DNA of 64,000 nucleotides from CBDCCV01 sp965215025 (GCA_965215025.1 CBDCCV010000001.1:1-64000), one strand, 5' to 3'. Counted from the first letter of the stretch, positions 34,662 to 43,798 are shown. Notes: generated by a model from the letters alone, not told the origin. Numbers and translations: made by a program.

Positions 34662-36320
34662 ATGCCTCAATTCGAGCTGACCGCCATCGACCTCGGCGTT
34701 GTTTTCATTTACGTCGTTTTCGTGGTGGCGTTGGGCTTTTACTTTGCGCGGCGGACCAAGACGACGGACGACTACTTCCTGGCGGGCCGGAACCTGACGT
34801 GGTGGCTCATCGGGTTCTCGCTTTTTGCGTCGAACGTCTCCTCCTCGACGCTCATCGGCCTCTCCTCAGCGGCTTACTCGAGCGGCATCGCCGTCTACAA
34901 CTACGAGTGGATGGCGGCCATCGTCCTGGTCCTCTTCGTCTTCTTTTTTCTGCCGTTCTACCTCCGCTCGCAGATTTATACGATGCCGGAGTTTTTGGAG
35001 CGGCGCTTCGACCAGCGGAGCCGGTACTACTTCTCGGCGCTGCTCATCCTGATGAACATCATCATCGACACGGCGGCGGCTTTGTACGCCGGGGCGCTCG
35101 TCATCCGCGTGTTGTACCCGGAGGCGTCGCTTACGCTCTCGGTCGTGGCGCTGGGGATTCTGGCCGGCCTCTACACCGTGGCCGGCGGCCTCGCCGCCGT
35201 CGTCTACACCGACGCCGTGCAGGCCGTCCTTCTTCTCCTCGGCGCGCTCCTGGTGGCGATCCTCTCCTTTGGCGAGCTGGGCGGGTCGTGGGACCTCATC
35301 ACCGCGCAGGTGCCGGAGGAGGACCTGAGCATCATCCTTCCCGCGAGCGACCCCGTGCTGCCGTGGCCGGGCCTCTTCACGGGCGTCTTCCTCCTGGGCT
35401 TCTACTTCTGGGCGACGAACCAGTTTATGGTGCAGCGCACGCTCGGCGCGCGCGACCTCAACGAGGGGCGCTGGGGCGCCATCTTCGCCGGCTTCCTCAA
35501 GCTGCCCATCCTCTTCATCATGGTGCTGCCGGGGATCTTCGGAAGGCTGCTCTACCCGGCCGAGCAGTTTCCCGCGCTCGCGGCCAACTCCGACCTCATC
35601 TTCCCCACGCTGATGTTCGACCTCCTGCCCGTCGGCATCCGCGGCCTGATCATCACCGCGCTCGTGGCGGCGATCATGTCCTCGGTGGACTCGACCTTGA
35701 ACTCGGCCTCGACGCTCGTGACGATGGACTTCATCAAAAAGCTCCGGCCCGACGCCTCGAACCGCTTTCTGGTGATTGCCGGGCGCGTGGTCACGTTCAC
35801 GTTCATGGTGCTGGCCGTCCTCTGGGCGCCGCAGATCGTGAACTTCCCCGACATCTGGACCTACCTCCAGAGTATGCTCGCGTACCTGGCCCCGCCCGTG
35901 GTGGCGTGCTTCCTGATGGGCGTCTTCTGGCGGAGGGCCAACCGCCACAGCGCGTTCTACGGCCTCATCGCCGGGCACGCCGTGGCCGTCATCTTTTTCA
36001 TCTTGAACCTGGCCAGCGTCCTCCTCATCCAGACCGGCCCGCTCGACGCCGAGGCGCAGGCGGCCGTCGCCCAGGGCGCGGGCGTGCTCCACTTCCTCTA
36101 CCTCCCGCCGATTCTGCTCACGGTGAGCATCGCCACCATCGTGGCCGTGAGCCTGATGGGCGAGCGGCCCAAGCCCGAGAAGCTCGAGTACACGTGGTCG
36201 CCCCGGTTCTTCCGCGAGGAGAGCGCCATGCTGGCCGAGATGCCGTGGTACAAGAACTACCGCATCCAGTCGGCCATCCTCCTGGGCGTCACGGCCGTGA
36301 TCGTGGTGATGTTCTGGTAG
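34662..36320 (+). CDS. Sodium:solute symporter (SSS family, sugar-transporter-like)
   Basis: 552 residues from the ATG at 34662 (MPQFELTAIDLGVVFIYVVF); an in-frame start upstream lies inside the promoter. About 13-14 membrane helices. Family marks: RRTKTTDDYFLAGRNLTWWL, NVSSSTLIGLSSAAYSSGIA and IMSSVDSTLNSASTLVTMDF. The pattern is closest to the Na+/glucose (SGLT) branch. Substrate is not proven; the LacI-type operator in its promoter and the trehalase just downstream fit a sugar. Confidence 0.9.
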   Translation: MPQFELTAIDLGVVFIYVVFVVALGFYFARRTKTTDDYFLAGRNLTWWLIGFSLFASNVSSSTLIGLSSAAYSSGIAVYNYEWMAAIVLVLFVFFFLPFYLRSQIYTMPEFLERRFDQRSRYYFSALLILMNIIIDTAAALYAGALVIRVLYPEASLTLSVVALGILAGLYTVAGGLAAVVYTDAVQAVLLLLGALLVAILSFGELGGSWDLITAQVPEEDLSIILPASDPVLPWPGLFTGVFLLGFYFWATNQFMVQRTLGARDLNEGRWGAIFAGFLKLPILFIMVLPGIFGRLLYPAEQFPALAANSDLIFPTLMFDLLPVGIRGLIITALVAAIMSSVDSTLNSASTLVTMDFIKKLRPDASNRFLVIAGRVVTFTFMVLAVLWAPQIVNFPDIWTYLQSMLAYLAPPVVACFLMGVFWRRANRHSAFYGLIAGHAVAVIFFILNLASVLLIQTGPLDAEAQAAVAQGAGVLHFLYLPPILLTVSIATIVAVSLMGERPKPEKLEYTWSPRFFREESAMLAEMPWYKNYRIQSAILLGVTAVIVVMFW

Positions 36321-36338
36321 CGTGGAGCGGGCGCGGCC

Positions 36339-36788
36339 CTAATCGCCTACGTCGATGATGCTGCCCGGCTGCACGACCTCATGGTAAAGCGCCTGCACGC
36401 GGAAGCCGGTGCGGCTCTCGCGGTCCGGCACGAGGCGCCACACGGTCGCGCTGATGGGGCCGCCCGGCTCATACCCGTCAACCTCTTCCCAGGCATAAAC
36501 CTCATCACGCGAAAAGCGAACGGTCTGGCCCGGCCCGATCTTAGGGTAGACGTCGGGCGTAGCGAAAGATACGCGGAGGATAAGCGGAAGAACGCGCTGG
36601 TCGATGGCGTCGTAGTAGAGCGAGTCGGCTGTGTTGTTTTTGAGGACGAGGACTTCGCTGCGCGGCCCTTCCGGGGCCTCGAACCCGGAGCCGTCATCGA
36701 TCAGCGAGCAGCCGCCGAGCACAACGAGAAAGCAGACCAGAAGCGCCGCGCTTTCGAAAGCCGGTGACGTACGGACGGGACGAATCAT
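36339..36788 (-). CDS. Small lipoprotein of unknown function
   Basis: 149 residues. Signal peptide with lipobox VLGGC, then SLIDDGSGFEAPEGPRSEVL and a beta-rich domain (LVLKNNTADSLYYDAIDQRV, KIGPGQTVRFSRDEVYAWEE). No family recognised. It is convergent with the symporter, 18 nt apart, and divergent from trehalase, so it is likely transcribed alone. Confidence 0.75.
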   Translation of the reverse strand: MIRPVRTSPAFESAALLVCFLVVLGGCSLIDDGSGFEAPEGPRSEVLVLKNNTADSLYYDAIDQRVLPLILRVSFATPDVYPKIGPGQTVRFSRDEVYAWEEVDGYEPGGPISATVWRLVPDRESRTGFRVQALYHEVVQPGSIIDVGD

Positions 36789-36992
36789 CGCGTGCCTCCC
36801 TCTTTTTCTGAATGATTTTTCCGAATGTCAGTTAGCTTGCCTTAAACGTACGGCCTCGCTTGCGAAAAGTAACGGCTGCCGCCCTCCATCCGCGCTATTC
36901 GCCCGTTGAGCCGTTCCCCGCGCGGGCCGAATCGTCAAGGGCCGCCGCGCAGCTGAATCGTTCCTGTTTCTACAAATCGCGCAACGCCACCG

Positions 36993-38663
36993 ATGCCCGA
37001 CTCTGCTCCACGGCCTCTCCCTTCCCGTCTTGCGTCCGTCGGCCTCGGGCTGCTGGCCGCGCTCTTCCTGGCGGCCTTTCTCTTCCAGCCGGCGGCGCCG
37101 CAGCCTGCGCTGCGTGCGGGTGCCGTCTACGAGCCGTCCGAAGACCTCGGCCCGCTCTTCGCCGACGTGCAGCTTGGCGGCCTCTTCGAGGACTCGAAGA
37201 CGTTCGTGGACGCGCGCCCGCTGAGCGCGCCGGCGGCCCTCGCGGCGCGGTACCTCGAGGAGAAGGAGCGAGAAGGCTTCGACCTCAGGGCATTCGTGGA
37301 CGAGCACTTCGCGCTGCCGCCAGAGATCGCCGTGCCCCAAGCGGCCGACTCCGCCGCCGTGCCGATGGAGGATCACCTCACCGGCCTCTGGCCGCGCCTG
37401 ACGCGCCAGCCCGACTCCGCGCGCGGCGTCTCCTCGCTCCTCCCCTTGCCGCATCCGTACGTCGTGCCCGGCGGGCGCTTCCGCGAGATCTATTACTGGG
37501 ACAGCTACTTCACCATGCTCGGCCTCGTCGCCTCCGAGCGGATGGACCTCGTGCGCGACATGACCCGCAACTTCGCCTTTCTGACGGAGCGCTACGGGTT
37601 CATCCCCAACGGCAACCGCAGCTACTACCTCACCCGCCCGCAGCCGCCCTTTTTCTCATCCATGATCGCGCTCCTGGCGCAGGAGGACGGCGTCGAGGCC
37701 GCGCTCGACTACCTCGGCCCGCTGCGCGTGGAGTACGCCTACTGGATGAACGGCGAGACGAGCCTGACCGAAGCCGGCACGGCCGAGGAGCACGTCGTCC
37801 GCCTCGGCGAGGGCGACGTCCTGAACCGCTACTGGGACCGCAAGGCCGCGCCCCGGCCCGAGTCCTTCCGCGAGGACTTCCAGCTTGCGCAGCAGCTGCC
37901 CGAGGCCGAGCGCCCGGCGCTCTACCGCAACCTGCGCGCCGCCGCCGCCTCCGGATGGGACTTTAGCAGCCGCTGGTACCAGGGCGGCGAAGGCCTCGTC
38001 GCCACGGCCACGACCGACATCGTGCCCGTGGACCTCAACGCGCTGCTCTACCACGCCGAGCGGACGCTCGCGCGCCTCTACGCCGCCGATGACCAACCCA
38101 CGCTGGCCGAGGCGTTTGACGAGCAGGCTGCCCGGCGTAAAGAGGCGCTCCTGCGCCACTGCTGGGACGAGGAGCGCGGCTTCTTCTACGACTACAACTT
38201 CCGCACGGGCCGGCGCACCGATGCCGTGACGATGGCCGCCTTCTTCCCACTCTACTACGGCCTCGCCGATTCCACCCAGGCCCGCCGCGTGGCCGAAAAA
38301 GCCGAGGCCGAGCTGCTGCGCGGCGGCGGCTTCGCCACGACCACCACGCCGACGGACCAGCAGTGGGACGCGCCCAATGGCTGGCCGCCGCTCCAATGGG
38401 TCGCCATCGAGGGCTTGCGGCGCTACGGCTTGAGCGAGATGGCCGGAAACGTGCGCGAGCGCTGGCTCGGTCTCAACCGCCGCGTCTACGAGCGCACGGG
38501 GAAGATGGTCGAGAAGTACAACGTGGTAGACCTGGACCTGCGCGCCGGCGGCGGCGAGTACCCGGCCCAGGACGGCTTCGGCTGGACGAACGGCGTGGCG
38601 CTGGCGCTCTTGCGCGGGCAGGACGCCGCCCTCTACGCCGACAGTGCCGGGGTCGGACGCTGA
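36993..38663 (+). CDS. treA: Trehalase, glycoside hydrolase family 37
   Basis: 556 residues. N-terminal hydrophobic segment (about 11-30, LASVGLGLLAALFLAAFLFQ), a signal peptide or anchor, so a periplasmic enzyme. GH37 signatures: PGGRFREIYYWDSYFTMLG and QWDAPNGWPPLQWVAIEG, with the catalytic pair expected in the Asp of NYWD/WDFSSRW-type and the Glu of KMVEKYNV. It splits trehalose into two glucose units. With the upstream symporter it suggests use of trehalose, a common compatible solute of saline habitats. Confidence 0.96.
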   Translation: MPDSAPRPLPSRLASVGLGLLAALFLAAFLFQPAAPQPALRAGAVYEPSEDLGPLFADVQLGGLFEDSKTFVDARPLSAPAALAARYLEEKEREGFDLRAFVDEHFALPPEIAVPQAADSAAVPMEDHLTGLWPRLTRQPDSARGVSSLLPLPHPYVVPGGRFREIYYWDSYFTMLGLVASERMDLVRDMTRNFAFLTERYGFIPNGNRSYYLTRPQPPFFSSMIALLAQEDGVEAALDYLGPLRVEYAYWMNGETSLTEAGTAEEHVVRLGEGDVLNRYWDRKAAPRPESFREDFQLAQQLPEAERPALYRNLRAAAASGWDFSSRWYQGGEGLVATATTDIVPVDLNALLYHAERTLARLYAADDQPTLAEAFDEQAARRKEALLRHCWDEERGFFYDYNFRTGRRTDAVTMAAFFPLYYGLADSTQARRVAEKAEAELLRGGGFATTTTPTDQQWDAPNGWPPLQWVAIEGLRRYGLSEMAGNVRERWLGLNRRVYERTGKMVEKYNVVDLDLRAGGGEYPAQDGFGWTNGVALALLRGQDAALYADSAGVGR

Positions 38664-38762
38664 CTGCTGTGGAGCGGGTGGCGCAACAGTCGAAGCGCCT
38701 CATCTAATCAAAGAACGCTGGCTGGCTCTAAATCTCTGTATGGTAGATCCTGTCCGGCCCGA

Positions 38763-39077
38763 CTGAAGCAAGCCACCGTACAAGAGACTAAACTGACGGA
38801 CTATCTTCTATCAGCAAGCCATCCTGAGGGAAAATCGAAGGCAGAGTTTTTTCTCCGCTGCGGTTACACCCTAGACACGCTAAGGCGCGATCTAATCGCG
38901 ATGGCTCACACAGAAGAAGCCGCAAGGGACGAAACAACCCCATACGGCACAAAATTCGTGCTGACGGGTAAGTTAAGAACACCAAACGGCATAGCCGTCT
39001 CGGTTCGAACTGTCTGGATCGTTGAACCAGGCGAAAGAGCACCCCGGCTTGTAACTGCATATCCATTGACGGAATAG
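38763..39077 (+). CDS. DUF6883-family protein, start codon unclear
   Basis: About 104 residues, read by eye in the frame ending TAG at 39077. KLTDYLLSASHPEGKSKAEF, GTKFVLTGKLRTPNGIAVSV and RTVWIVEPGERAPRLVTAYP match DUF6883. The frame is open back to the trehalase stop but has no ATG, GTG or TTG; the first residues matching the family follow a CTG at 38763. It may use CTG or have lost its start. G+C is clearly lower than in the neighbours, suggesting transfer. The partner DUF4926 gene begins 7 nt later. Confidence 0.65.
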   Translation: MKQATVQETKLTDYLLSASHPEGKSKAEFFLRCGYTLDTLRRDLIAMAHTEEAARDETTPYGTKFVLTGKLRTPNGIAVSVRTVWIVEPGERAPRLVTAYPLTE

Positions 39078-39084
39078 CAGCGCG

Positions 39085-39405
39085 ATGTTCAAGGAATTAC
39101 AAGTAGTGAAACTGACGCGCGACATGCCCGAGCGCGGTCTTCTGCAAGGCGCCCGTGGCACCGTCGTGCATCGCTATCGAGGTGGCAAGGCGCTCGAAGT
39201 GGAGTTTCTCAACGCCAAAGGGGAAACAGTTACGGTAGCCACGCTACAACCCAACGACGTTGCCTCTGCGAAGGAATCAGGAAACCCTTCCCCGACAAAT
39301 AGACGCAGCAGCCCTACCTCTGGCCAGGGGGGGCGGATCATACGCCTCCGCAAAAACGCCGACCGCCATCGCAGCGCCAACCCCTTTCGCGACGAGGAGG
39401 GGTGA
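39085..39405 (+). CDS. DUF4926-family small protein
   Basis: 106 residues. Residues 1-60 (MFKELQVVKLTRDMPERGLL, QGARGTVVHRYRGGKALEVE) match DUF4926, a small SH3-like barrel family. The last 45 residues are a Ser/Arg/Asn-rich tail (NPSPTNRRSSPTSGQGGRII) not usual for the family. It directly follows the DUF6883 gene. From memory these two families tend to be neighbours; the arrangement is like a toxin-antitoxin or immunity pair, but no activity is established. Confidence 0.8.
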   Translation: MFKELQVVKLTRDMPERGLLQGARGTVVHRYRGGKALEVEFLNAKGETVTVATLQPNDVASAKESGNPSPTNRRSSPTSGQGGRIIRLRKNADRHRSANPFRDEEG

Positions 39406-39454
39406 GGAAACGGCTTCCCATTCCTGAGACTACCGCCGCACCTCGCTACTCTCG

Positions 39455-40582
39455 CTACGAGCGTAGCCTCCCGTCGCGCTCGGCCTCCTGCCGGTGCGCG
39501 TCGCCCTGGCGCAGCGCCGAGGCGACCATCATGAACTCGCCGATGTTTTCGAGCGTGAGGAGGCCCACGAGCCGGCCGCCGCGCAGGACGGGCACCGTCG
39601 AGCAGCCGGCCGACTGCATCTGCTGGAACGCCTCGTCGAGCATGGCGCCGGCGTCGATGGTAAAGCACTCGGGGCCGGCCACGTCGCCCACGCGTCGCTC
39701 GCGCCCGCCTTCGGAGAGGCCCTGCATGAGCTGCTTGCGCGTAAGGAGGCCCACGACCGAGCCGTTCTCGACCACGGGGAAGTCGTGCTCGGCGCCGGCC
39801 AAAAGCTCGTCCACCGCCGCGCCGAGGGGATCATCGGCGGAGAGCGTGGCGAAGCGCGTCATCATGGCCTCGCGCACGGACGTGCCGGCCGTGGCCGCGC
39901 GCAGCATGGCTTGGCGCGCCTCCTGCTGCGCGCCCACGTACACGAACAGCGCGATGAAGATGAGCACGGGGTTGAACACCACGAGGCCGAGGAGGCCGAA
40001 GAGGATCGCCATCCCCTGCCCCACCGAGGCGGCAATCCCTGTGGCGCGGGCGTAGTCGATGCGCGTGGCGAGCAGGGCGCGCAGGACGCGCCCGCCGTCC
40101 ATCGGGAAGGCCGGGAGCATGTTGAAGCCCACGAGGACGAGGTTGAGCCACATCAGCGTAGCCAAGAGATTGCGCCCAGGGTCGAGCAGCGTATCTGGCG
40201 CGAAGGAGCCGCCCACGAGCGGGATGAGCGCGGCCAGAACGGCGGCGATGACGAGGTTCACCGCCGGCCCGGCCACAGCGATCCAGAACTCCGTCATCGG
40301 CTCCTCGGGGATGCGCTGCAAACGCGCCACCCCGCCGATGGGGTAGATGGTGATGTCGCGCGTGGGCACGCCGAAGCGCCGCGCCGTGAGCGCGTGCCCC
40401 AGCTCGTGCAGCACCACGCAGCCGAAGACGGCCAAGATCAGCCCGAGGCCGACGAGCGCCGTCGCCAGCGTGTCGCCGCGCCAGAGGTAGAACGCGAAGA
40501 TCCCCGCCAGGAGCAGCACGAACGTCCAGTGCAGGTAAATCCCAATCCGCGCGACCGAGCCGATCTTGACTGAGCTTTTCAT
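39455..40582 (-). CDS. Site-2 protease family (M50) membrane metalloprotease with CBS pair
   Basis: 375 residues from the ATG at 40582 (MKSSVKIGSVARIGIYLHWT); the 12 codons before it lie in a spacer repeat. Zinc site HELGHALTARRFGVP and, later, NMLPAFPMDGGRVLRALLA, within about six membrane helices. Residues about 240-360 hold two CBS motifs (VREAMMTRFATLSADDPLGA and CSTVPVLRGGRLVGLLTLEN). This is the SpoIVFB-like group in which CBS binding of adenine nucleotides gates intramembrane cleavage. The substrate is unknown. Confidence 0.93.
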   Translation of the reverse strand: MKSSVKIGSVARIGIYLHWTFVLLLAGIFAFYLWRGDTLATALVGLGLILAVFGCVVLHELGHALTARRFGVPTRDITIYPIGGVARLQRIPEEPMTEFWIAVAGPAVNLVIAAVLAALIPLVGGSFAPDTLLDPGRNLLATLMWLNLVLVGFNMLPAFPMDGGRVLRALLATRIDYARATGIAASVGQGMAILFGLLGLVVFNPVLIFIALFVYVGAQQEARQAMLRAATAGTSVREAMMTRFATLSADDPLGAAVDELLAGAEHDFPVVENGSVVGLLTRKQLMQGLSEGGRERRVGDVAGPECFTIDAGAMLDEAFQQMQSAGCSTVPVLRGGRLVGLLTLENIGEFMMVASALRQGDAHRQEAERDGRLRS

Positions 40583-40632
40583 TTTCTTGCGTTTAACGTT
40601 TTGGCATTGAACATTCAACGTTTGAACACGCG
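40583..40632. repeat. AACGTT/GAACAT spacer repeat, copy 2
   Basis: GCGTTTAACGTTTTGGCATT and GAACATTCAACGTTTGAACA form partly inverted arms. It lies 5 nt past the stop of the upstream lipoprotein gene and runs to the start of the protease. Shares words with 9968-10010. Confidence 0.6.
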
Positions 40633-40637
40633 AACGC

Positions 40638-41555
40638 TCAAGGCCGCTCGTTCACGCGGGCGAGGCGCGGCCACAGGTTCTCCCTCCAGTACGGCGTGCG
40701 GAGCTGCTCGATGAGCGTCATCCGGTAGCGCCCGCTCGCGCCTTCTACCTGGAGAAGCGTGCGCTCCTCGCCCGTGCCGCGCCAGTAGGTTTCTTGCAGG
40801 TCGGCCTCCTCGGCGATAATGGAGGGGACGGCCTCGTCGTAGATGACCTCGATCCGCTCGGCGGGTTCGGCGCCGCCGGGCAGGTCGAGCGTGTCGCGCC
40901 CGGCCAGGCGCGCGCGGGCCGGGACGTAGTCTCCATCAGGCAGGACGACGGCGAAGGCGCGTTCTTCTTCCTCCGAGAAGTCGAGGCCGCGCACCAGAAG
41001 CGGCAGCGCGGTAGGCGGGAAGGCGCCGGCCTCGTAGTCGAACGTGCCATCCGCGTTGCCGTAGTCGTCGCTGCGCTTGAGGAAGTCCACCGTGCCGGAG
41101 GGGTGGAAGGCCATCTCGCGATAGAGGTTCGAGCACCAGTCGAAGCTCGTAAACGAGTCCTTGATGGGCGCGAGGTCCTGCTGCGCGGCGTTGACGACGT
41201 AGTGGCGCTTGTACTGGTAGGAGCCGCTCTCGAACTCGTAGAAGAGCGCGTACTTGAACGCCGAGACGCCTTCCCCTTCGCCTGTGGCCTTCGTCATGGC
41301 CTCGGGGCTGAAGCGGTGCTTGACGAGGTACGTCCCGGCGGTGAAGCGCTGGTCGGCCGCCTGGCCGTACTGGTTGCGCGTGCGGCGGACCTCGTAGAAG
41401 GCCACCTCGGCTTGGCCGTCGTCCCACACCGGGGCGGTGAGGTAGGCCTGGTCGGTCAGCGCGGCGGCCTCGCTCTCGGGCGCGGGGGCGGACTGGGCCT
41501 GGCAGCCGGCCACGATCAGGAAAAGGGCAAGGCAGCCCGCGGGAAGAGGACGCAT
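40638..41555 (-). CDS. Lipoprotein of unknown function, about 300 residues
   Basis: 305 residues. Signal peptide and lipobox IVAGC, then an Ala/Pro/Glu linker. The mature part is beta-rich with many aromatic residues (DDGQAEVAFYEVRRTRNQYG, YALFYEFESGSYQYKRHYVV, SFTSFDWCSNLYREMAFHPS). No family recognised with certainty. Same strand as the curli operon but separated from it by 316 nt. Confidence 0.8.
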   Translation of the reverse strand: MRPLPAGCLALFLIVAGCQAQSAPAPESEAAALTDQAYLTAPVWDDGQAEVAFYEVRRTRNQYGQAADQRFTAGTYLVKHRFSPEAMTKATGEGEGVSAFKYALFYEFESGSYQYKRHYVVNAAQQDLAPIKDSFTSFDWCSNLYREMAFHPSGTVDFLKRSDDYGNADGTFDYEAGAFPPTALPLLVRGLDFSEEEERAFAVVLPDGDYVPARARLAGRDTLDLPGGAEPAERIEVIYDEAVPSIIAEEADLQETYWRGTGEERTLLQVEGASGRYRMTLIEQLRTPYWRENLWPRLARVNERP

Positions 41556-41871
41556 GGCCGTGTCACGTTTTACTTCGGGAGGGCGCGCTGCTCAAGGCGC
41601 CGCGCGGCGGCGTTCGCAGCCACGAGCGCAGGCCTCCGCCAAGAGGCCTTCGCGCAGCCGAAACGGCCGCGAGCGCCGAGGTTACGGTCGTCTACGGCCC
41701 CATCGGCGAAATGCTCCACGCTACCGGCCTCTGGGCGCCCCGTGAGCGGCACGGAAGGCTCGGCCACGACGCCGGGGCCGCCGTCTCCTCGGCGGCAGTT
41801 TCGACCCGGCCCGGTTCTTTTCTACAAGCCTGCGGCTTCGTCCTGAGGCTTCTTGATGCGAAGCTGAGAGG
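41556..41871. other. Gene-free spacer between the lipoprotein and the curli operon
   Basis: No convincing coding frame on either strand; short frames here lack family similarity. A few GC-rich self-complementary words (AGGCCTCCGCCAAGAGGCCT) are present. It probably holds the end of the curli transcript and the promoter of the 40638-41555 lipoprotein; neither is identified. Confidence 0.5.
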
Positions 41872-42522
41872 CTACGACGGCTCCTCAAAGGAGAAGTCGT
41901 CCACCGTCACGGCCGTGGCCGGCTGCTTGAGGAGCTTCTTGCTGAACTGACGGATGTCCTCCTGGCCCACGTTCAGGTCCGTGCCGTTCTGCTCCTGGAA
42001 GAAATTGACCTCTTCTGTCTCGATGCGGAAGTAGACCTCGTAGGCCGGGAGGTCTACGGCGCCTGTGTTGCGCACGCGGTACTCCACGCGCACGCGCACG
42101 GTGTCCCCTTCCGTTTTCTGGTTTGACCAGTTGAGGACCTCGGCGCTGAGCGCGGCCTGGTTGGCCGTCGTGTCCGCCTTTTCGAGGAAGACGGCGGCCT
42201 GCGTGGTCCGGCCCTCGCGCACGGACACCGTCACGGAGTTCGTCTGGTAGCCAGAGCGGCTGGCCGTGATGGTGTAGTTGCCCGCCGCCACGTCTTCGAG
42301 CACGAACGTGCCGTCGCCGCCCGTGAGGATGGCGCTCGAGGGCGGGCTGGACGTGATGCCCACGCCGCCGAGCGCCGCCCGCGTGTCGAAGTCGAACACG
42401 GCGCCCTCGATGCGGCCGGAGGGGTCCGGGCCGAGGGTGGCCTCCTTGCATCCCGACGATGCGACGAGAAGCGGAAAGAGAAGCGAGAAGAGAGCCGCCC
42501 ACGCGGCGCGGTGCGTGTTCAC
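41872..42522 (-). CDS. Lipoprotein with carboxypeptidase-regulatory-like domain, end of the curli operon
   Basis: 216 residues from a GTG at 42522 (reading VNTHRAAWAALFSLLFPLLV). Lipobox VASSGC. Residues about 38-118 are a transthyretin-like fold (GRIEGAVFDFDTRAALGGVG, DGTFVLEDVAAGNYTITASR, SGYQTNSVTVSVREGRTTQA). The C-terminal half is a beta domain with VRVEYRVRNTGAVDLPAYEV, like FxLYD-type modules. 11 nt past csgH, so co-transcribed. It could anchor or guide curli at the cell surface; this is inference. Confidence 0.8.
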   Translation of the reverse strand: MNTHRAAWAALFSLLFPLLVASSGCKEATLGPDPSGRIEGAVFDFDTRAALGGVGITSSPPSSAILTGGDGTFVLEDVAAGNYTITASRSGYQTNSVTVSVREGRTTQAAVFLEKADTTANQAALSAEVLNWSNQKTEGDTVRVRVEYRVRNTGAVDLPAYEVYFRIETEEVNFFQEQNGTDLNVGQEDIRQFSKKLLKQPATAVTVDDFSFEEPS

Positions 42523-42533
42523 GAGATGTATGG

Positions 42534-42950
42534 TCAGCTTACGGAGCAGAAAAGACGGTGACGGTAGCGCAGGCCCTCGCCCACGACCCGGCCGGCGTCC
42601 GAGACGGAGAGCCGAGCCGAGAGCCGGTCGCCGGGCTGCACGCCTACGCTGGCGGTGGCGAGCGTGTCCGGGCGGCCGGGCTGCGCCTCGAACGTGCCGG
42701 ACTGGTGCGAGGCGGAGCGCCCGGCCTCCCCCTCCTCTACGACGAGGCGGTAGGCGAGCCGGCCCGAACGCGCCTCCCCGTCCGCGAAGACGCCTCGGAT
42801 GCGGCGCACCGGGCCGTCGGCCTCGATGGGGAGGCGGGCCGGCGCATCGGAGGTGTCGGTCAGGGCGGTGGCCGTGGCGCCGCACGGTTGCGCGGCGGCC
42901 GGGGCCGCGAGGGCGGCGGCGCAGAGCAAGCCGAGAAAAAAGACCCTCAT
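42534..42950 (-). CDS. csgH: CsgH-like curli assembly inhibitor
   Basis: 138 residues from the ATG at 42950 (MRVFFLGLLCAAALAAPAAA), with a Sec signal peptide. The mature part has the Ig-like CsgC/CsgH pattern: LAYRLVVEEGEAGRSASHQS, GTFEAQPGRPDTLATASVG and RLSARLSVSDAG. CsgH-type proteins block curlin aggregation in the periplasm. Two Cys near the ends may pair. Position after two curlin genes supports the call. Confidence 0.75.
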   Translation of the reverse strand: MRVFFLGLLCAAALAAPAAAQPCGATATALTDTSDAPARLPIEADGPVRRIRGVFADGEARSGRLAYRLVVEEGEAGRSASHQSGTFEAQPGRPDTLATASVGVQPGDRLSARLSVSDAGRVVGEGLRYRHRLFCSVS

Positions 42951-43041
42951 CAGAGCGAAGCGTCTACCGGAAAAGAGGCCGGCGCGGAGCGTACAGCCGT
43001 GCGCTTTGATGCTGATCATCAATCGTGCCAATTTTTAATTT

Positions 43042-43638
43042 TCAGTCATGTCGGATAACCATCTGCATCCCGTTGCCGCGCTGCTCGATGCTGAAGGGCA
43101 CGGTGCCCTGGCCCGTCTGCACGGCTTGGTTGTTCGAGCCGAGCTGCCGGGCCGTGTGCCGGAGGCCGTCGCCCGCGAAGTCGAGCACGTAGACGTTGCC
43201 CGTGCCGCGCTGCTGCACGTCCGTCCTGTTGCCGTCGCCCGTCAGATACGAGCCGAAGACGTTGCCCGCGCCGGCCTGCTCCAAGAGCGACGCGTTGCCG
43301 CTGCCCCGCTGGTAGAGCATGGCGAGGTTGGACGCCCCGGCCTGATCGACAGCAGCCGCGTTGTGGTTGCCAAGCTGATGGACGAGCGCCACGCTGCGCC
43401 CGTCTGCGCCGCCGCCCTGGTAAGCGTCCAGGGCGCTGCGGTGGCGCTCCGCCCGGAGCCGCGCGTAGATCAGGTCGAGGGCCTCGCCGGTGCTGATGCG
43501 CGCCTCCGGGCTTACCGCTTGCGCGATCTGCGTCACGTACACCTCGTCCGAGAAAGGCGTTTGGGGAGCGTCGTCCTGCGCCGCCGCCGGCCTCGCGGCC
43601 AAAATCAGCGTCAGGGTAAGGAGCAGCCATCTGTTCAT
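43042..43638 (-). CDS. csgB: CsgB-like minor curlin (nucleator)
   Basis: 198 residues from the ATG at 43638 (MNRWLLLTLTLILAARPAAA), signal peptide. After about 70 residues come imperfect curlin repeats of about 20 residues: VHQLGNHNAAAVDQAGASNL, MLYQRGSGNASLLEQAGAGN, QQRGTGNVYVLDFAGDG, RQLGSNNQAVQTGQ. The varied repeats and basic last residues (MQMVIRHD) fit a nucleator rather than the main subunit. Same strand, after csgA. Confidence 0.8.
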   Translation of the reverse strand: MNRWLLLTLTLILAARPAAAQDDAPQTPFSDEVYVTQIAQAVSPEARISTGEALDLIYARLRAERHRSALDAYQGGGADGRSVALVHQLGNHNAAAVDQAGASNLAMLYQRGSGNASLLEQAGAGNVFGSYLTGDGNRTDVQQRGTGNVYVLDFAGDGLRHTARQLGSNNQAVQTGQGTVPFSIEQRGNGMQMVIRHD

Positions 43639-43762
43639 AGCAAAGGGAGGGTTGGCGTAGAGGACAGGGAAGAGAACCTGGTTGGCAGCGCCCATCCGGG
43701 GGGCCGGGCCGCAGTGGCTGCGCGGCGTGCCCCCCGCATCGGTGCTGCGCGAAGGCAGACCG

Positions 43763-43798
43763 CCGGCCCCGCCTCGGCGTCGTGCCGTGCGGGGCCGG
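43763..43798. promoter_or_regulatory. Strong hairpin between csgA and csgB
   Basis: CCGGCCCCGC (43763-43772) pairs with GCGGGGCCGG (43789-43798) over a 16-nt loop, in the 188-nt csgA-csgB gap. There is no T run, so it more likely stabilises the csgA 3' end or slows polymerase, giving more csgA than csgB product. Confidence 0.55.
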
